From an uncultured Bacteroides sp. (lineage in GTDB: Bacteria; Bacteroidota; Bacteroidia; Bacteroidales; Bacteroidaceae): a DNA stretch of 19,684 nucleotides. Below the pieces are notes generated by a model, which saw only the letters and a program-made list of their open reading frames with translations, was not told the origin of the DNA and searched no databases. The stretch covers positions 1-19,684 of the forward strand of contig NZ_CABUHK010000093.1 of NCBI RefSeq assembly GCF_902491285.1, written 5' to 3'. Below, one piece after another: positions 1 through 7,808 of the stretch (positions are counted from its first letter, which is position 1; each line of letters opens with the position of its first letter). Position numbers and translations under genes: made by a program.

Positions 1-973
1 GTTGTTCGTTTTTCCGTTTCTCCCGTTCGGCTTTCGCTTCTTTGTCGAATTTTTCATAAGCATCTACGATACGTTCCACCAGCTTATGGCGTACAATATC
101 TTTCTTGTTCAGTTCGACAAAGCTGATGCCTTTTACCCCTTTCAGGATGCGGAGTGCCTGCACCAATCCCGATGTCTGGGAAGAGGGAAGGTCAATCTGG
201 GTCATATCGCCTGTCACAATCATTTTAGTGTTCATACCCATACGGGTGAGGAACATTTTTATTTGCTGTGCGGTGGTATTCTGTGCTTCGTCAAGAATTA
301 CGACTGCATCATTCAGTGTACGTCCGCGCATAAAGGCTAACGGGGCAATCTGTATAATGTTCAGTTCCATGTATTCCTTTAACTTGGCGGCAGGTATCAT
401 ATCTTGAAGCGCATCGTACAAGGGTTGCAGATACGGGTCGATTTTATCTTTCATGTCACCGGGCAGGAAACCCAGCTTTTCTCCGGCTTCTACGGCGGGA
501 CGACTGAGGATAATCTTCTTGATTTCCTTGTTTTTCAGCGCACGTACGGCAAGGGCAATGGCGGTATATGTCTTTCCCGAACCTGCAGGACCGATGGCGA
601 ATACCATGTCATTCTTGGCGAATCCTTCCACCAGTTTCAACTGGTTTTCGCTTCGGGGGATGATAGGCTTGCCCGTGACGCTGAACACGATCACGTTTCC
701 GGTTTGTTCCGTTTGCGGGGCATTCCCTTTTATAATGTCGATGATAACTTCTTCTTTCAGTGAATTATATTCAGCGCAGTATTTTTCGAGTTTGGTGATA
801 TTTTCTTCGAAGGCGCACATTTCTTCCTCGTCGCCCAGCACTTTGATGACATTACCACGGGCAACGATACGTAGCTTCGGATATAAAGCTTTAATTAACT
901 GTATGTTGGCGTTGTTTACACCGTAAAAAATAACAGGATCAATATCCTCAAGAACAATCAGTTTCTCTATCAT
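1..973 (-). CDS. phoH: PhoH-family ATPase, 3' end cut off by window edge
   Basis: Reading the complement from ATG at 973 gives an open frame of 324 codons running off the window start. The N-terminal third (about residues 20-65) has the KH-like segment typical of long PhoH proteins (YbeZ type). The NTPase follows, with Walker A GPAGSGKT near residue 130 and Walker B VVILDEAQN near residue 230. The family is cytoplasmic and is linked to RNA metabolism and stress. The protein ends in a charged Lys/Glu-rich tail (EKFDKEAKAEREKRKNEQ), so only a few residues are probably missing. ATG at 973 is chosen because the KH-like region begins soon after it and a TAnnTTTG box lies 27 nt upstream. The gene appears monocistronic relative to the DUF5715 gene upstream. 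The family is certain, but the biological substrate is not known from sequence. Confidence 0.95.
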   Translation of the reverse strand, partial: MIEKLIVLEDIDPVIFYGVNNANIQLIKALYPKLRIVARGNVIKVLGDEEEMCAFEENITKLEKYCAEYNSLKEEVIIDIIKGNAPQTEQTGNVIVFSVTGKPIIPRSENQLKLVEGFAKNDMVFAIGPAGSGKTYTAIALAVRALKNKEIKKIILSRPAVEAGEKLGFLPGDMKDKIDPYLQPLYDALQDMIPAAKLKEYMELNIIQIAPLAFMRGRTLNDAVVILDEAQNTTAQQIKMFLTRMGMNTKMIVTGDMTQIDLPSSQTSGLVQALRILKGVKGISFVELNKKDIVRHKLVERIVDAYEKFDKEAKAEREKRKNEQ

Positions 974-999
974 TAAGTTGTATTAAAGAAAAATTTCTG

Positions 1000-1007
1000 C
1001 AAATTTA
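1000..1007 (-). promoter_or_regulatory. Candidate -7 box for phoH
   Basis: On the minus strand this reads TAAATTTG, a full match to the Bacteroides -7 consensus TAnnTTTG, 27 nt before the phoH ATG. No good TTTG -33 element is visible 19-21 nt further upstream, so this is a half-supported promoter. Confidence 0.5.
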
Positions 1008-1061
1008 ATGAAACGTTTTGGATTCTCTGATTGTTTGGAGATGAATTTTACTGCAATTATT

Positions 1062-1098
1062 CTGCCGATAGGATATGAAAATGATATTTATCGGGCAG
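1062..1098 (-). terminator. Weak hairpin overlapping the DUF5715 stop codon
   Basis: CTGCCGATA (1062-1070) pairs with TATCGGGCAG (1089-1098) with one bulged base. The distal arm covers the stop codon of the DUF5715 gene. No clear U-run follows on the minus strand, so this may be a weak terminator or an mRNA 3'-end stabilising stem. Confidence 0.3.
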
Positions 1099-1765
1099 TG
1101 ATGTGGAAACAACCCTGTTTCAACTCATACTTGATGTAGCATTTTTCGGCCTGTCGCAAATCTCTCAGAACTTCGGACAGAACAAGTTTCAGAGTATCGG
1201 AACCGACATCCTGCAACGGTCTTCCGTCTTTATCCTCCACCTTCTTGAACCGTTTCCAGCTAACGTCAAAAGTTGCTCCGAAGCAATGTGCCGAGTTGGC
1301 GGAAGCGTTCACGTTCCTGCGGCGAAGGCGTTTCACATCGCCTTGGGTGCGCAGTACGGAAGTGACGATCACCTGATTGGGGTTTAATCCTTTGGCGGCA
1401 AGTGAATCAAGAAAGTTAGAGCCGATTGTGTCGAGCAGCGCACTTGCGCGAGGGACAAGATAGGGGATAGAATGGGTCAGAGAATCTACCACATAGAACT
1501 CATTGTCAATGATGTGTGTCAGCTTTTCTTTCATATCTTCCGCTGCTTCGCGGTCTTCCAACGGACGGATACCAACAGCTTTTGCAGCTTCCAGATGTTT
1601 ATCATTCAAATCAGGGAAAGAACGTTTATAGCTGACTACGCCACGGATATTGCGTGGTTCGTTCAGTTTCAATGACATATCTTTCTTTTTGCAACCGGAA
1701 GTGAGTGTTGCAAATCCTATAATCAGCGAAAATAGTGGTAATATACGAAGTTTCTGTATAGTCAT
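1088..1765 (-). CDS. DUF5715 lipoprotein with M15-peptidase-like zinc site
   Basis: 225-residue predicted lipoprotein: a short hydrophobic signal then lipobox LTSGC with Cys25, so it should be anchored in an envelope membrane. The conserved core resembles D-Ala-D-Ala/LD-carboxypeptidases of family M15. It has VTSVLRT (Arg139), then SAHCFGATFD, in which His160 and Asp167 fit the HxxGxxxD zinc motif, and a terminal CFHI with His221 in the place of the third zinc ligand. This supports, by inference, a role in cell-wall peptide trimming, although the family is named only as a DUF. The frame is open up to 1813, but ATG 1765 is preferred: it begins a proper signal peptide, and the TAACTTTG box at 1783-1790 lies downstream of the earlier ATG. 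It is transcribed alone, 265 nt after the flotillin stop. Confidence 0.88.
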   Translation of the reverse strand: MTIQKLRILPLFSLIIGFATLTSGCKKKDMSLKLNEPRNIRGVVSYKRSFPDLNDKHLEAAKAVGIRPLEDREAAEDMKEKLTHIIDNEFYVVDSLTHSIPYLVPRASALLDTIGSNFLDSLAAKGLNPNQVIVTSVLRTQGDVKRLRRRNVNASANSAHCFGATFDVSWKRFKKVEDKDGRPLQDVGSDTLKLVLSEVLRDLRQAEKCYIKYELKQGCFHITAR

Positions 1766-1782
1766 TTTGTATTTTTTGCCTG

Positions 1783-1790
1783 CAAAGTTA
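1783..1790 (-). promoter_or_regulatory. Candidate -7 box for the DUF5715 gene
   Basis: The minus strand reads TAACTTTG, matching TAnnTTTG, 17 nt upstream of ATG 1765. The expected -33 TTTG is not evident. The box decides the start codon, because an mRNA starting here cannot contain the ATG at 1813. The 22-bp repeat array begins about 75 bp upstream. Confidence 0.5.
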
Positions 1791-1864
1791 TATGAAAACG
1801 TTGGAATATACATATGAAATTAGAAAGAATAACAGGGAAATCTTATCAGTATATTCTCAAGCAA

Positions 1865-1996
1865 TTCTCACTGCTATGAGAAAAAATACTCACTGCTATG
1901 AGAAAAAATACTCATCGCTATGAGAAAATATTCTCATAAGGATGAGTATTAATTCTCATCACCGTGAGAAAATGTTCTTATCACGATGAGAAAATA
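1865..1996. repeat. Six tandem 22-bp dyad repeats
   Basis: Six units without a break in register: 1865-1886, 1887-1908, 1909-1930, 1931-1952, 1953-1974, 1975-1996. Each contains an inverted repeat CTCAt-N4-aTGAG (allowing C/T and A/G at the inner position and one CTTA variant), mostly followed by an A-rich spacer. Central tetramers differ between units: TGCT, TGCT, CGCT, AAGG, CACC, CACG. The period of 22 bp is about two helical turns, so the dyads lie on nearly the same DNA face. The array sits between the flotillin stop and the DUF5715 promoter. It could be an operator array or a set of small RNA hairpins. It is not a CRISPR array: there are no 30-nt spacers and the units are contiguous. 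Confidence 0.9.
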
Positions 1997-2029
1997 TTCG
2001 ATTCTGTACTTAATGAATAATGCGCTTTC

Positions 2030-3676
2030 TTATCCTTTTTTCTCTTCAGCTTTTGTTGTAGGCTTCTCTTCCGTTTTACTTTCCGGATTAATTATACCTT
2101 TCACTGTTTCACCGATAGGCAATTTGTCCAATACGCCGAGACTTGGAGCTACTGTTTTCACCAATGTGTTCAAGAAGTTGCTTGTCCCTCCGTTTCCACC
2201 GTCGAATACAGTGATATTTCCTAAATTCATGTGTTCGAACGCCTTGACCTGTTCGCCGGCAATTTCCTTCCACTGGTCTACCATCTTATATTGGATGGCG
2301 ATAGCCGGATTCGATTCGGCTGCTCTTACCATCGCTTCGAAGCCTTCCGCTTCGGCAAGCAGTGAGCGTTTCTTACCTTCCGCTTCCGCTTCCAGTTTCA
2401 TTTGGATAGCTTTTGCTTCCGCTTCGGCTTGTGCCAAAGTCGCTTTAGCACGGGCTTCCGCTTCGCGGGTAATCTTTTCAGCGATAGCGTTTGCCTGAAG
2501 AATAGCTTCCTGTCTTGCGATTTCGGCAGGAACAATCTTTTCCGCTTTCAATGAAGATTCAACTTTACGGGCTTTTGCTTCTTCCACCTCTTTTTGCGCA
2601 ATTTCACGGGCAGTCTGTACGGCAGCTTCCGATTTGGCGGCAGCTTCACCGGCTTGTTTGTCGGCATTGGCTTGTGTCACGGCCAGTTCGGCATTAGAGA
2701 GGGCTACCTCTTTTTGTGCGTCATTCCGTCCGATGGCAGCTTTCTTGGCCGCTTCCGCCTGTTTGATTTCCATATCCGAATTCAGTTCGGCAACGCGGCT
2801 TTCCTTTTCGGTATTTGCCTGCTCGATACGGATATTCTTTTCAGCTTCGGCTTTTGCTACTTGCGATTCTTTTTCCGCATTGGCGATAGCTACTTGGGAA
2901 ATTCTGTCCTTATCTGCATTTGCAACAGAGATTTCCTGTTGTTTCTTAGTTTCCGCGATAGCGATATCCTGGTCTTTGCGAGTTTCCGCCACTTTCGTTT
3001 CGCGTTCCTTAATCTGGTTCGCGATTTTGATAGCACCCAGTTTTTCCTGTTCCTCGATGTTGGCTTGTGCCTCGTTCAATGCCTTACTTTCAGCTTCTTT
3101 ACCCAAGTTGACGATATAGTTGGCAGCATCGCGGATGTCACTGATATTGATATTCATCAGGTACAAACCGAACTTGCGGAGTTCCGTATCAATATTGTCT
3201 TTTACTTTGGAAAGGAACTTGTCGCGGTCGGAGTTCAACTCTTCAATGGTCATGTCGGCAATAACCAGACGCATCTGACCGTAAACTACATCTGTAATCA
3301 GGTTTTGTTTGTCGTCTATAGTCAGTCCGAGCATACGTTCGGCAGCGTTTTGCATTACGTCTGCATCTGTGCTGATGGCTACGGTAATAGTGGTAGGCAC
3401 ATCTACACGGATATTCTGTGCGGATAGTGCGCCTGTCAGCTTGCAGTCAATCTGCATCGGTTTCATTGACAGGAATTCGTAGCCCTGGATAATCGGCCAT
3501 ACGAAAGCAGCTCCACCGTGGTATAACTTCGCAGATTTCTTTTCTCCTCCTGTCTTACCATATACGACGAGGACTTCGTCACTCTTACATTTGCGGTAGC
3601 GAGAAAGGATACCGATAAAAGTGAGCAGAATGACCGCCACTAGTATTGCGGCCATAATTAGCATTTCTTGTGTCAT
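2030..3676 (-). CDS. Flotillin-like SPFH-domain membrane scaffold protein
   Basis: 548 residues. One N-terminal membrane segment (about residues 6-25) is followed by the SPFH/band-7 domain (about 30-200, including VVYGKTGG near its start and the conserved SDIRDAANYIVNLG). A very long Ala/Glu/Lys-rich coiled-coil stalk (about 200-430) is full of AEAEAKA- and NADKD-type repeats. The C-terminal oligomerisation region contains the MVDQWKEIAGEQ-type flotillin motif. Flotillins assemble into rings at ordered membrane microdomains. The ATG at 3676 lies 22 nt after the stop of the NfeD-like gene, the same pairing as yuaF-yuaG(floT) in Bacillus. It is expressed from the promoter upstream of the NfeD gene. 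Family assignment is very secure. Confidence 0.96.
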   Translation of the reverse strand: MTQEMLIMAAILVAVILLTFIGILSRYRKCKSDEVLVVYGKTGGEKKSAKLYHGGAAFVWPIIQGYEFLSMKPMQIDCKLTGALSAQNIRVDVPTTITVAISTDADVMQNAAERMLGLTIDDKQNLITDVVYGQMRLVIADMTIEELNSDRDKFLSKVKDNIDTELRKFGLYLMNINISDIRDAANYIVNLGKEAESKALNEAQANIEEQEKLGAIKIANQIKERETKVAETRKDQDIAIAETKKQQEISVANADKDRISQVAIANAEKESQVAKAEAEKNIRIEQANTEKESRVAELNSDMEIKQAEAAKKAAIGRNDAQKEVALSNAELAVTQANADKQAGEAAAKSEAAVQTAREIAQKEVEEAKARKVESSLKAEKIVPAEIARQEAILQANAIAEKITREAEARAKATLAQAEAEAKAIQMKLEAEAEGKKRSLLAEAEGFEAMVRAAESNPAIAIQYKMVDQWKEIAGEQVKAFEHMNLGNITVFDGGNGGTSNFLNTLVKTVAPSLGVLDKLPIGETVKGIINPESKTEEKPTTKAEEKKG

Positions 3677-3698
3677 AGAATTGTGTAAATTTGAATAG

Positions 3699-4196
3699 TT
3701 ATTGAATATATAATGTTCCGTCCTGATACTTGGTGATAACAGTGCGATCTCCGGTTTGATACGTCTTTCCCGATTCGGAGATTACGTCTATTTCGCGCAT
3801 GGCTCCATTGCGGCTTGTCTGTACGGTGTACTTACTGTTGTTTTGCTTGAAGTAAATGGTACATTCGCGTCCCACGAGTTCGTCGGTTGCTTCGGAGCGG
3901 TTCACTTGTTGCAGTTGATAGGCTTTTTTGTACAGAAACCATACGGCGAAAACAAAGAACAGTCCTACCAGGATACCGATAACATAACTTTGGATTTCTG
4001 TGTTGCCTGCGAGATACATGTACCAGCCGAAGCCGATACCAAAGTGGGTGAGTCCTTTGAAAGAGACTACACTGCTGATGTCGGCATCCACGTCTACATC
4101 TGCATCCATATCTCCGAAAAAGATTGATAAAACAAACTGAATTGCGAATATACCCGTTGTCACAAGGGCGATAATAAGGAATATGGTGTTACTCAT
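3699..4196 (-). CDS. NfeD/YuaF-like membrane protein, flotillin partner
   Basis: 165 residues. The membrane segments lie at about residues 4-26 and 70-90, with a shorter hydrophobic stretch near 48-63. The C-terminal soluble part (about 100-165; LVGRECTI..., ending DGTLYIQ) is a small beta-rich domain consistent with the OB fold of NfeD proteins. Residues 29-39 form a strictly alternating acidic tract with Asp at 29, 31, 33, 35, 37 and 39. No protease domain is present, as in the short NfeD class that accompanies flotillins. It is the first gene of a two-gene operon with the flotillin gene. Assignment rests on architecture and neighbour more than on a strong motif. Confidence 0.85.
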   Translation of the reverse strand: MSNTIFLIIALVTTGIFAIQFVLSIFFGDMDADVDVDADISSVVSFKGLTHFGIGFGWYMYLAGNTEIQSYVIGILVGLFFVFAVWFLYKKAYQLQQVNRSEATDELVGRECTIYFKQNNSKYTVQTSRNGAMREIDVISESGKTYQTGDRTVITKYQDGTLYIQ

Positions 4197-4234
4197 AATT
4201 TTGAGATATTGGTGAATTATGTTTATTTGTTCTC

Positions 4235-4265
4235 CAAATATACGGTTTTGTGTGAACTATGCAAA
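4235..4265 (-). promoter_or_regulatory. Bacteroides-type promoter of the NfeD-flotillin operon
   Basis: On the minus strand TTTG (complement of 4262-4265) is followed after exactly 19 nt by TATATTTG (complement of 4235-4242). Both elements and the spacing fit the Bacteroides -33/-7 consensus. Transcription would start roughly 30 nt before the ATG at 4196. Confidence 0.75.
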
Positions 4266-4337
4266 GAATATTTATATAAAGTTGCATTTCCGGCTTTTAT
4301 CTAATAAATCCTCGGATGTGTGAGAAAAAGTCCCCAC

Positions 4338-4374
4338 CCACTCAGCGCTATCTTCACAGGCCGCCTCTGAGTGG
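4338..4374 (-). terminator. Possible terminator of the pilus operon
   Basis: CCACTCAG (4338-4345) and CTGAGTGG (4367-4374) form a perfect 8-bp inverted repeat around a 21-nt loop. On the minus strand a T5 run follows about 10 nt after the stem. It lies between the 87-residue gene and the NfeD promoter, where a terminator is needed. The long loop and delayed T-run make it only a moderate candidate. The rest of 4197-4462 shows no gene. Confidence 0.4.
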
Positions 4375-4462
4375 AATGAGGAACACAAACAAAACAAACA
4401 ATATTTTGTATTTCTTTAATTATGGGGTTATGAGATTCCGTACTCTTACGGAGCGTTTTCTT

Positions 4463-4726
4463 TTATATATCATCAGGACAATCAAGTACCAGTATCGAAT
4501 CTTCACATGAGATAATGGGACATTTGTCTAGTATATCGAGATTTATTTCTATTTTGAAACGGCCGCAGACATCATGAACTTTGTGTTTGAAGTCAGCAAA
4601 ACCCTTCATGAATTTCTCAATCCGGTTGGCTGAATGCTCGTAAGCATACCAGTGTCCGTCCTCTTCAAACAGATAGGCTTGTCGCATATCTGATGATTCT
4701 AATTGCAGGATGTCTCTTTGTTCCAT
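4463..4726 (-). CDS. Hypothetical 87-residue protein at end of pilus operon
   Basis: A small, mostly acidic protein without signal peptide, lipobox or membrane segment, so probably cytoplasmic. It has a central HWYAYEHSANRIEKF stretch and three Cys (about residues 54, 69 and 75-82). I do not recognise the family. It starts 25 nt after the stop of the giant tip protein, with no promoter or terminator visible between, and so is probably the last gene of the pilus operon. Whether it has anything to do with pili is unknown; it could be a later insertion at the operon end. Confidence 0.65.
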   Translation of the reverse strand: MEQRDILQLESSDMRQAYLFEEDGHWYAYEHSANRIEKFMKGFADFKHKVHDVCGRFKIEINLDILDKCPIISCEDSILVLDCPDDI

Positions 4727-4751
4727 AATTTTTAGTTTTAAGTTCTATATC

Positions 4752-7700
4752 TTATTTGACTATTTCTACGTCGCGTACACAACGTAATATATGTTTATTT
4801 TTATTATCAACCTCATTTGATAGATACAAAGCTTTTGTATCGCCACAAAAGAATCTTAAATTTCCAGCATTTTTGCCTTTATCTATGGTGTATCTCCATT
4901 TAGTTCGTGATATGGCATCGAAGACTAAATTCTTGTCTACTATGTACATTAGCATCATTTCTCTTTGGTTGGGGGCTCTCCAAAGCCCTTTGTCACTTTC
5001 GTCACTATTCTCTGAATAGTTCTTACACAAGCTAAGGTCATTGTCAGAGGTCAAACGATAATAGGTTTTTCCTGAGTTCTTTATCGGGTCATTGGTATCA
5101 TACCAGCATGAACGTATAGTGGTATACCAAGTACTGAGAGTGAAAAATGAATTTTCTTCATATACAAGTATATTATTATTTAATGCTTTTGTATCTTGAT
5201 ATGCTTTCTTAGACACTTGAAATGCTTTATAAGGTTTATTGCCTTCGTCAAAGTTGTCATGAATTCCTATTTCACCTTTCTTGAGTCGTGAACCCCGTAT
5301 ATTCTGGGCAGTTAATCGTGACATCTTAAAAACTAGTTGGGCAGTAATTATTTCGTCCTCTTTGCTTTGTTGATTGTACACTTTTACGCGTGTACCTTGA
5401 TCGAGGTATTCAAATGCTTGTTGAGGATATTCGTCTCTTTTTAATTCTTCATTGGGTGCTTTGTCCAATCCTAAGTTACGTACACATCTGAAATTGTGCG
5501 GGAGATCCTTTTCTTCAGTAGTATATGTGGGATAGTCACCAACAGAAGCGCCTTCTTCCGACCAAATACGCTTTTTGTCACTGGTCGTATAATGATGGTC
5601 TGTCCTGTCTGCATACACAAATGAAATATTGTTGGCATCATATAAGGGGGTTGGCAGGCTTTTTGCTCCCAGATACATACCCATTAATTGCTCACTGGTC
5701 GGTACAAACCATTTTACTTCGTCCAATGTTATCTCACCATCTCCGTTTTCATCACGATTTCGTGATAAGCAACGTCCCAAAGCGATAGCCTCGGCATTGG
5801 TAGTGAAAGTATTCATTTTCTCATCCGGTTGTTCAAGATTCACGTGGGCAGCCCATGATGTGTTTTTGCTCAAATACTTCCAAGTATTCCACAATCCGTT
5901 GGCCGACGACATTTCATTGGCTATATTCGGTGCTCCCCATTTGGCCAGTCCTGTCTCATTGATATGTTCCATACCTAGTGCCAATGCTGATTCTGTGCTA
6001 TAGTATGTTTGTATCGAACGTTGCGTAATCATATATCGGGCTTTGGCATAACTGCTATTGCCATCCAAACTATACTTGGGAGCATAGACCAGCATTATGT
6101 AGCGGTTGTCTGCATTTGCAAAATGCCGCCAGTAAGTTTTAGGTTCATTCCCCCAATTTGTACCTTTAGGAGCTTCGGTATAATAATATTCGTCTATAAA
6201 AACGGTATAGTAATATGTCTTGTCTTCATTCTTGTCTGCGCTTTGATCTTCATTATAACGCTTTATTACATCATCGGCGAGTCCGAACAGGTCGACCAGT
6301 TCGTTTTTGTTGTATTTTTGTAGTTTTGCATTGGAATTATCTTTTCCATGGGATTGGAAATGAATCCAATGATAGTCTTGTTTGGCGCCATTTCCCCTGT
6401 CAGGTTCACTTTGTTCTGTCACTTCACCGAAAGGAGTCTTTACTAAAAATTTCAGTCCTCCTCCTGTTCCATTGTTTCTATCCACTACATTATTGTAACT
6501 GAATCCCATTATAAAGCAATTGTAATGTGCGTCTAAAGTACGTACTTCTGCTTCAGAATCCACAACGTCACCTTCGGCACCTGGGCGATTTTCTTCCCCT
6601 TCCGTTACTTCTACTATAATGTCTGTTACGTCATTGATAATTAAATTATATGTATAGTTGGTGTTCCGCTTGCTTGTGAAGATATCCGGATTGTTGCGCC
6701 CACCTCCCAAGTGTATTCTATACCGTACGGTGGCTACACGTTTGCCATCGTTGGAGCCTTCGTTTTTGATTTCCAGCTCAGCTTTAAACTCGACATAAGT
6801 CGCATACTTTTCCGAATATTTATATTCACCGGTATTTGTACCGTCGTCGTTTTTCACTTCTGCTTCCCGTTTGGCATACTCTTTCGTTTTATCTGCTGAT
6901 GACGGATCAATGGAAGTCACTGTACCATCCTTTTCGACGTATGATTTTGAACTTTTTATATTTTCCAGCATATAAAAATCGAATATGCGAGAGTTATCAT
7001 CTTCATTTGTACTGAATGCGGTACTTACTATACTGTTTCCGTAATCACTATCTTGGGTAAAACTATTCACTTCCGGTTGCTCTATCACATTCGATTTTAG
7101 CGGAACATATTTCACTTGCCAACTGGTAGGAGTGAAGGATGTTACTTTTTCTCCTACTTTTATTTTAAAAGTGATATGAGAGTCTAGGCGCGAAAGTTGT
7201 ATTTTGCCACTGGATATTTTCCCATGTTCATCAATCACACAGTATCCTTCTTTCTTGCCTTCTGCCGGAATGGTCGTATTGAATGTACCGCTCATTACCA
7301 GGCTGCCTTGTATACGCTGTACGTTGGCTTCGTTTAGACTAACGATTACTCCGGACAGATCCTCGAACTTTTTCACAGCGTCCAACTTGTTCAGTATGGA
7401 TTCCAGTTCGTTCGTTTCCGAATTGGCTATTGCATAAATAAAACTTTCACCACTGGTAGTTTCTAGCGCAAAGTTTCCGCTTTCTTTATTTTCCAGTGAA
7501 CTGCTTATTTCATCTGTACTGTAGAACTTGCTGGTCTTCAGCTTTCCGGCATTGTCGAATACAAATACATAGAGGTCGTTTATTCTGTTTTCTTCTGTTC
7601 CAGGAAGTGCACGGGTTTGTTTCTCCATGCCTGTGACAGACAGACCGAATTTGATTGTAACCGGAATTCCTTCTTTCACATTGGTGACAGAATATATTTC

Positions 7701-7790
7701 ATCATCTGCACAAGCACTAAGAAATGCGCAGATAATAATCGGATATATTATATTCGTTATCACTTTCAGTATGCTGTTTTGCTTTTTCAT
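4752..7790 (-). CDS. Giant DUF4906-type fimbrial tip/adhesin lipoprotein
   Basis: 1012 residues. Signal peptide with lipobox FLSAC (Cys27). A fimbrillin-like N-terminal domain follows: QTRALPG with Arg60 (a candidate maturation site) and the DLYVFVFDNAGKL strand pattern typical of FimA/Mfa proteins. The long C-terminal part matches DUF4906 proteins found at the distal end of Bacteroides pilus operons, which are inferred tip adhesins. Residues 680-691 form a canonical EF-hand loop, DENGDGEITLDE. Two modules share the pattern WxxP...E/Q-M/L-M-x-MY...CVR: W694 to C769-V-R771 and W937 to C1004-V-R1006. They resemble DUF1566/Fib_succ_major (C-type-lectin-like) domains. The gene starts 18 nt after the accessory subunit and is the largest pilus gene. 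Secreted role is certain; tip position and ligand are inferred. Confidence 0.85.
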   Translation of the reverse strand: MKKQNSILKVITNIIYPIIICAFLSACADDEIYSVTNVKEGIPVTIKFGLSVTGMEKQTRALPGTEENRINDLYVFVFDNAGKLKTSKFYSTDEISSSLENKESGNFALETTSGESFIYAIANSETNELESILNKLDAVKKFEDLSGVIVSLNEANVQRIQGSLVMSGTFNTTIPAEGKKEGYCVIDEHGKISSGKIQLSRLDSHITFKIKVGEKVTSFTPTSWQVKYVPLKSNVIEQPEVNSFTQDSDYGNSIVSTAFSTNEDDNSRIFDFYMLENIKSSKSYVEKDGTVTSIDPSSADKTKEYAKREAEVKNDDGTNTGEYKYSEKYATYVEFKAELEIKNEGSNDGKRVATVRYRIHLGGGRNNPDIFTSKRNTNYTYNLIINDVTDIIVEVTEGEENRPGAEGDVVDSEAEVRTLDAHYNCFIMGFSYNNVVDRNNGTGGGLKFLVKTPFGEVTEQSEPDRGNGAKQDYHWIHFQSHGKDNSNAKLQKYNKNELVDLFGLADDVIKRYNEDQSADKNEDKTYYYTVFIDEYYYTEAPKGTNWGNEPKTYWRHFANADNRYIMLVYAPKYSLDGNSSYAKARYMITQRSIQTYYSTESALALGMEHINETGLAKWGAPNIANEMSSANGLWNTWKYLSKNTSWAAHVNLEQPDEKMNTFTTNAEAIALGRCLSRNRDENGDGEITLDEVKWFVPTSEQLMGMYLGAKSLPTPLYDANNISFVYADRTDHHYTTSDKKRIWSEEGASVGDYPTYTTEEKDLPHNFRCVRNLGLDKAPNEELKRDEYPQQAFEYLDQGTRVKVYNQQSKEDEIITAQLVFKMSRLTAQNIRGSRLKKGEIGIHDNFDEGNKPYKAFQVSKKAYQDTKALNNNILVYEENSFFTLSTWYTTIRSCWYDTNDPIKNSGKTYYRLTSDNDLSLCKNYSENSDESDKGLWRAPNQREMMLMYIVDKNLVFDAISRTKWRYTIDKGKNAGNLRFFCGDTKALYLSNEVDNKNKHILRCVRDVEIVK

Positions 7791-7808
7791 CTGATTTGCC
7801 TCCTTCTA

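Noticed and set aside
453..926. Plus-strand frame of 157 codons opposite phoH
   Set aside because: Antisense to the Walker A/B-containing coding sequence, which is clearly the real gene.
1865..1996. CRISPR array
   Set aside because: Units are 22 bp, contiguous, with only 4-nt variable centres and no spacers or cas genes.
2594..3427. Long plus-strand open frame opposite the flotillin gene (277 codons)
   Set aside because: It is an antisense shadow of the repetitive Ala/Glu/Lys coiled coil. The Phe/Ser-rich product has no recognisable domain and no start signals.
4440..4470. Plus-strand terminator-like CCGTA-CTCT-TACGG stem with a following T-rich run
   Set aside because: No plus-strand gene ends here and the 5-bp stem is short. 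On the minus strand there is no T-run.
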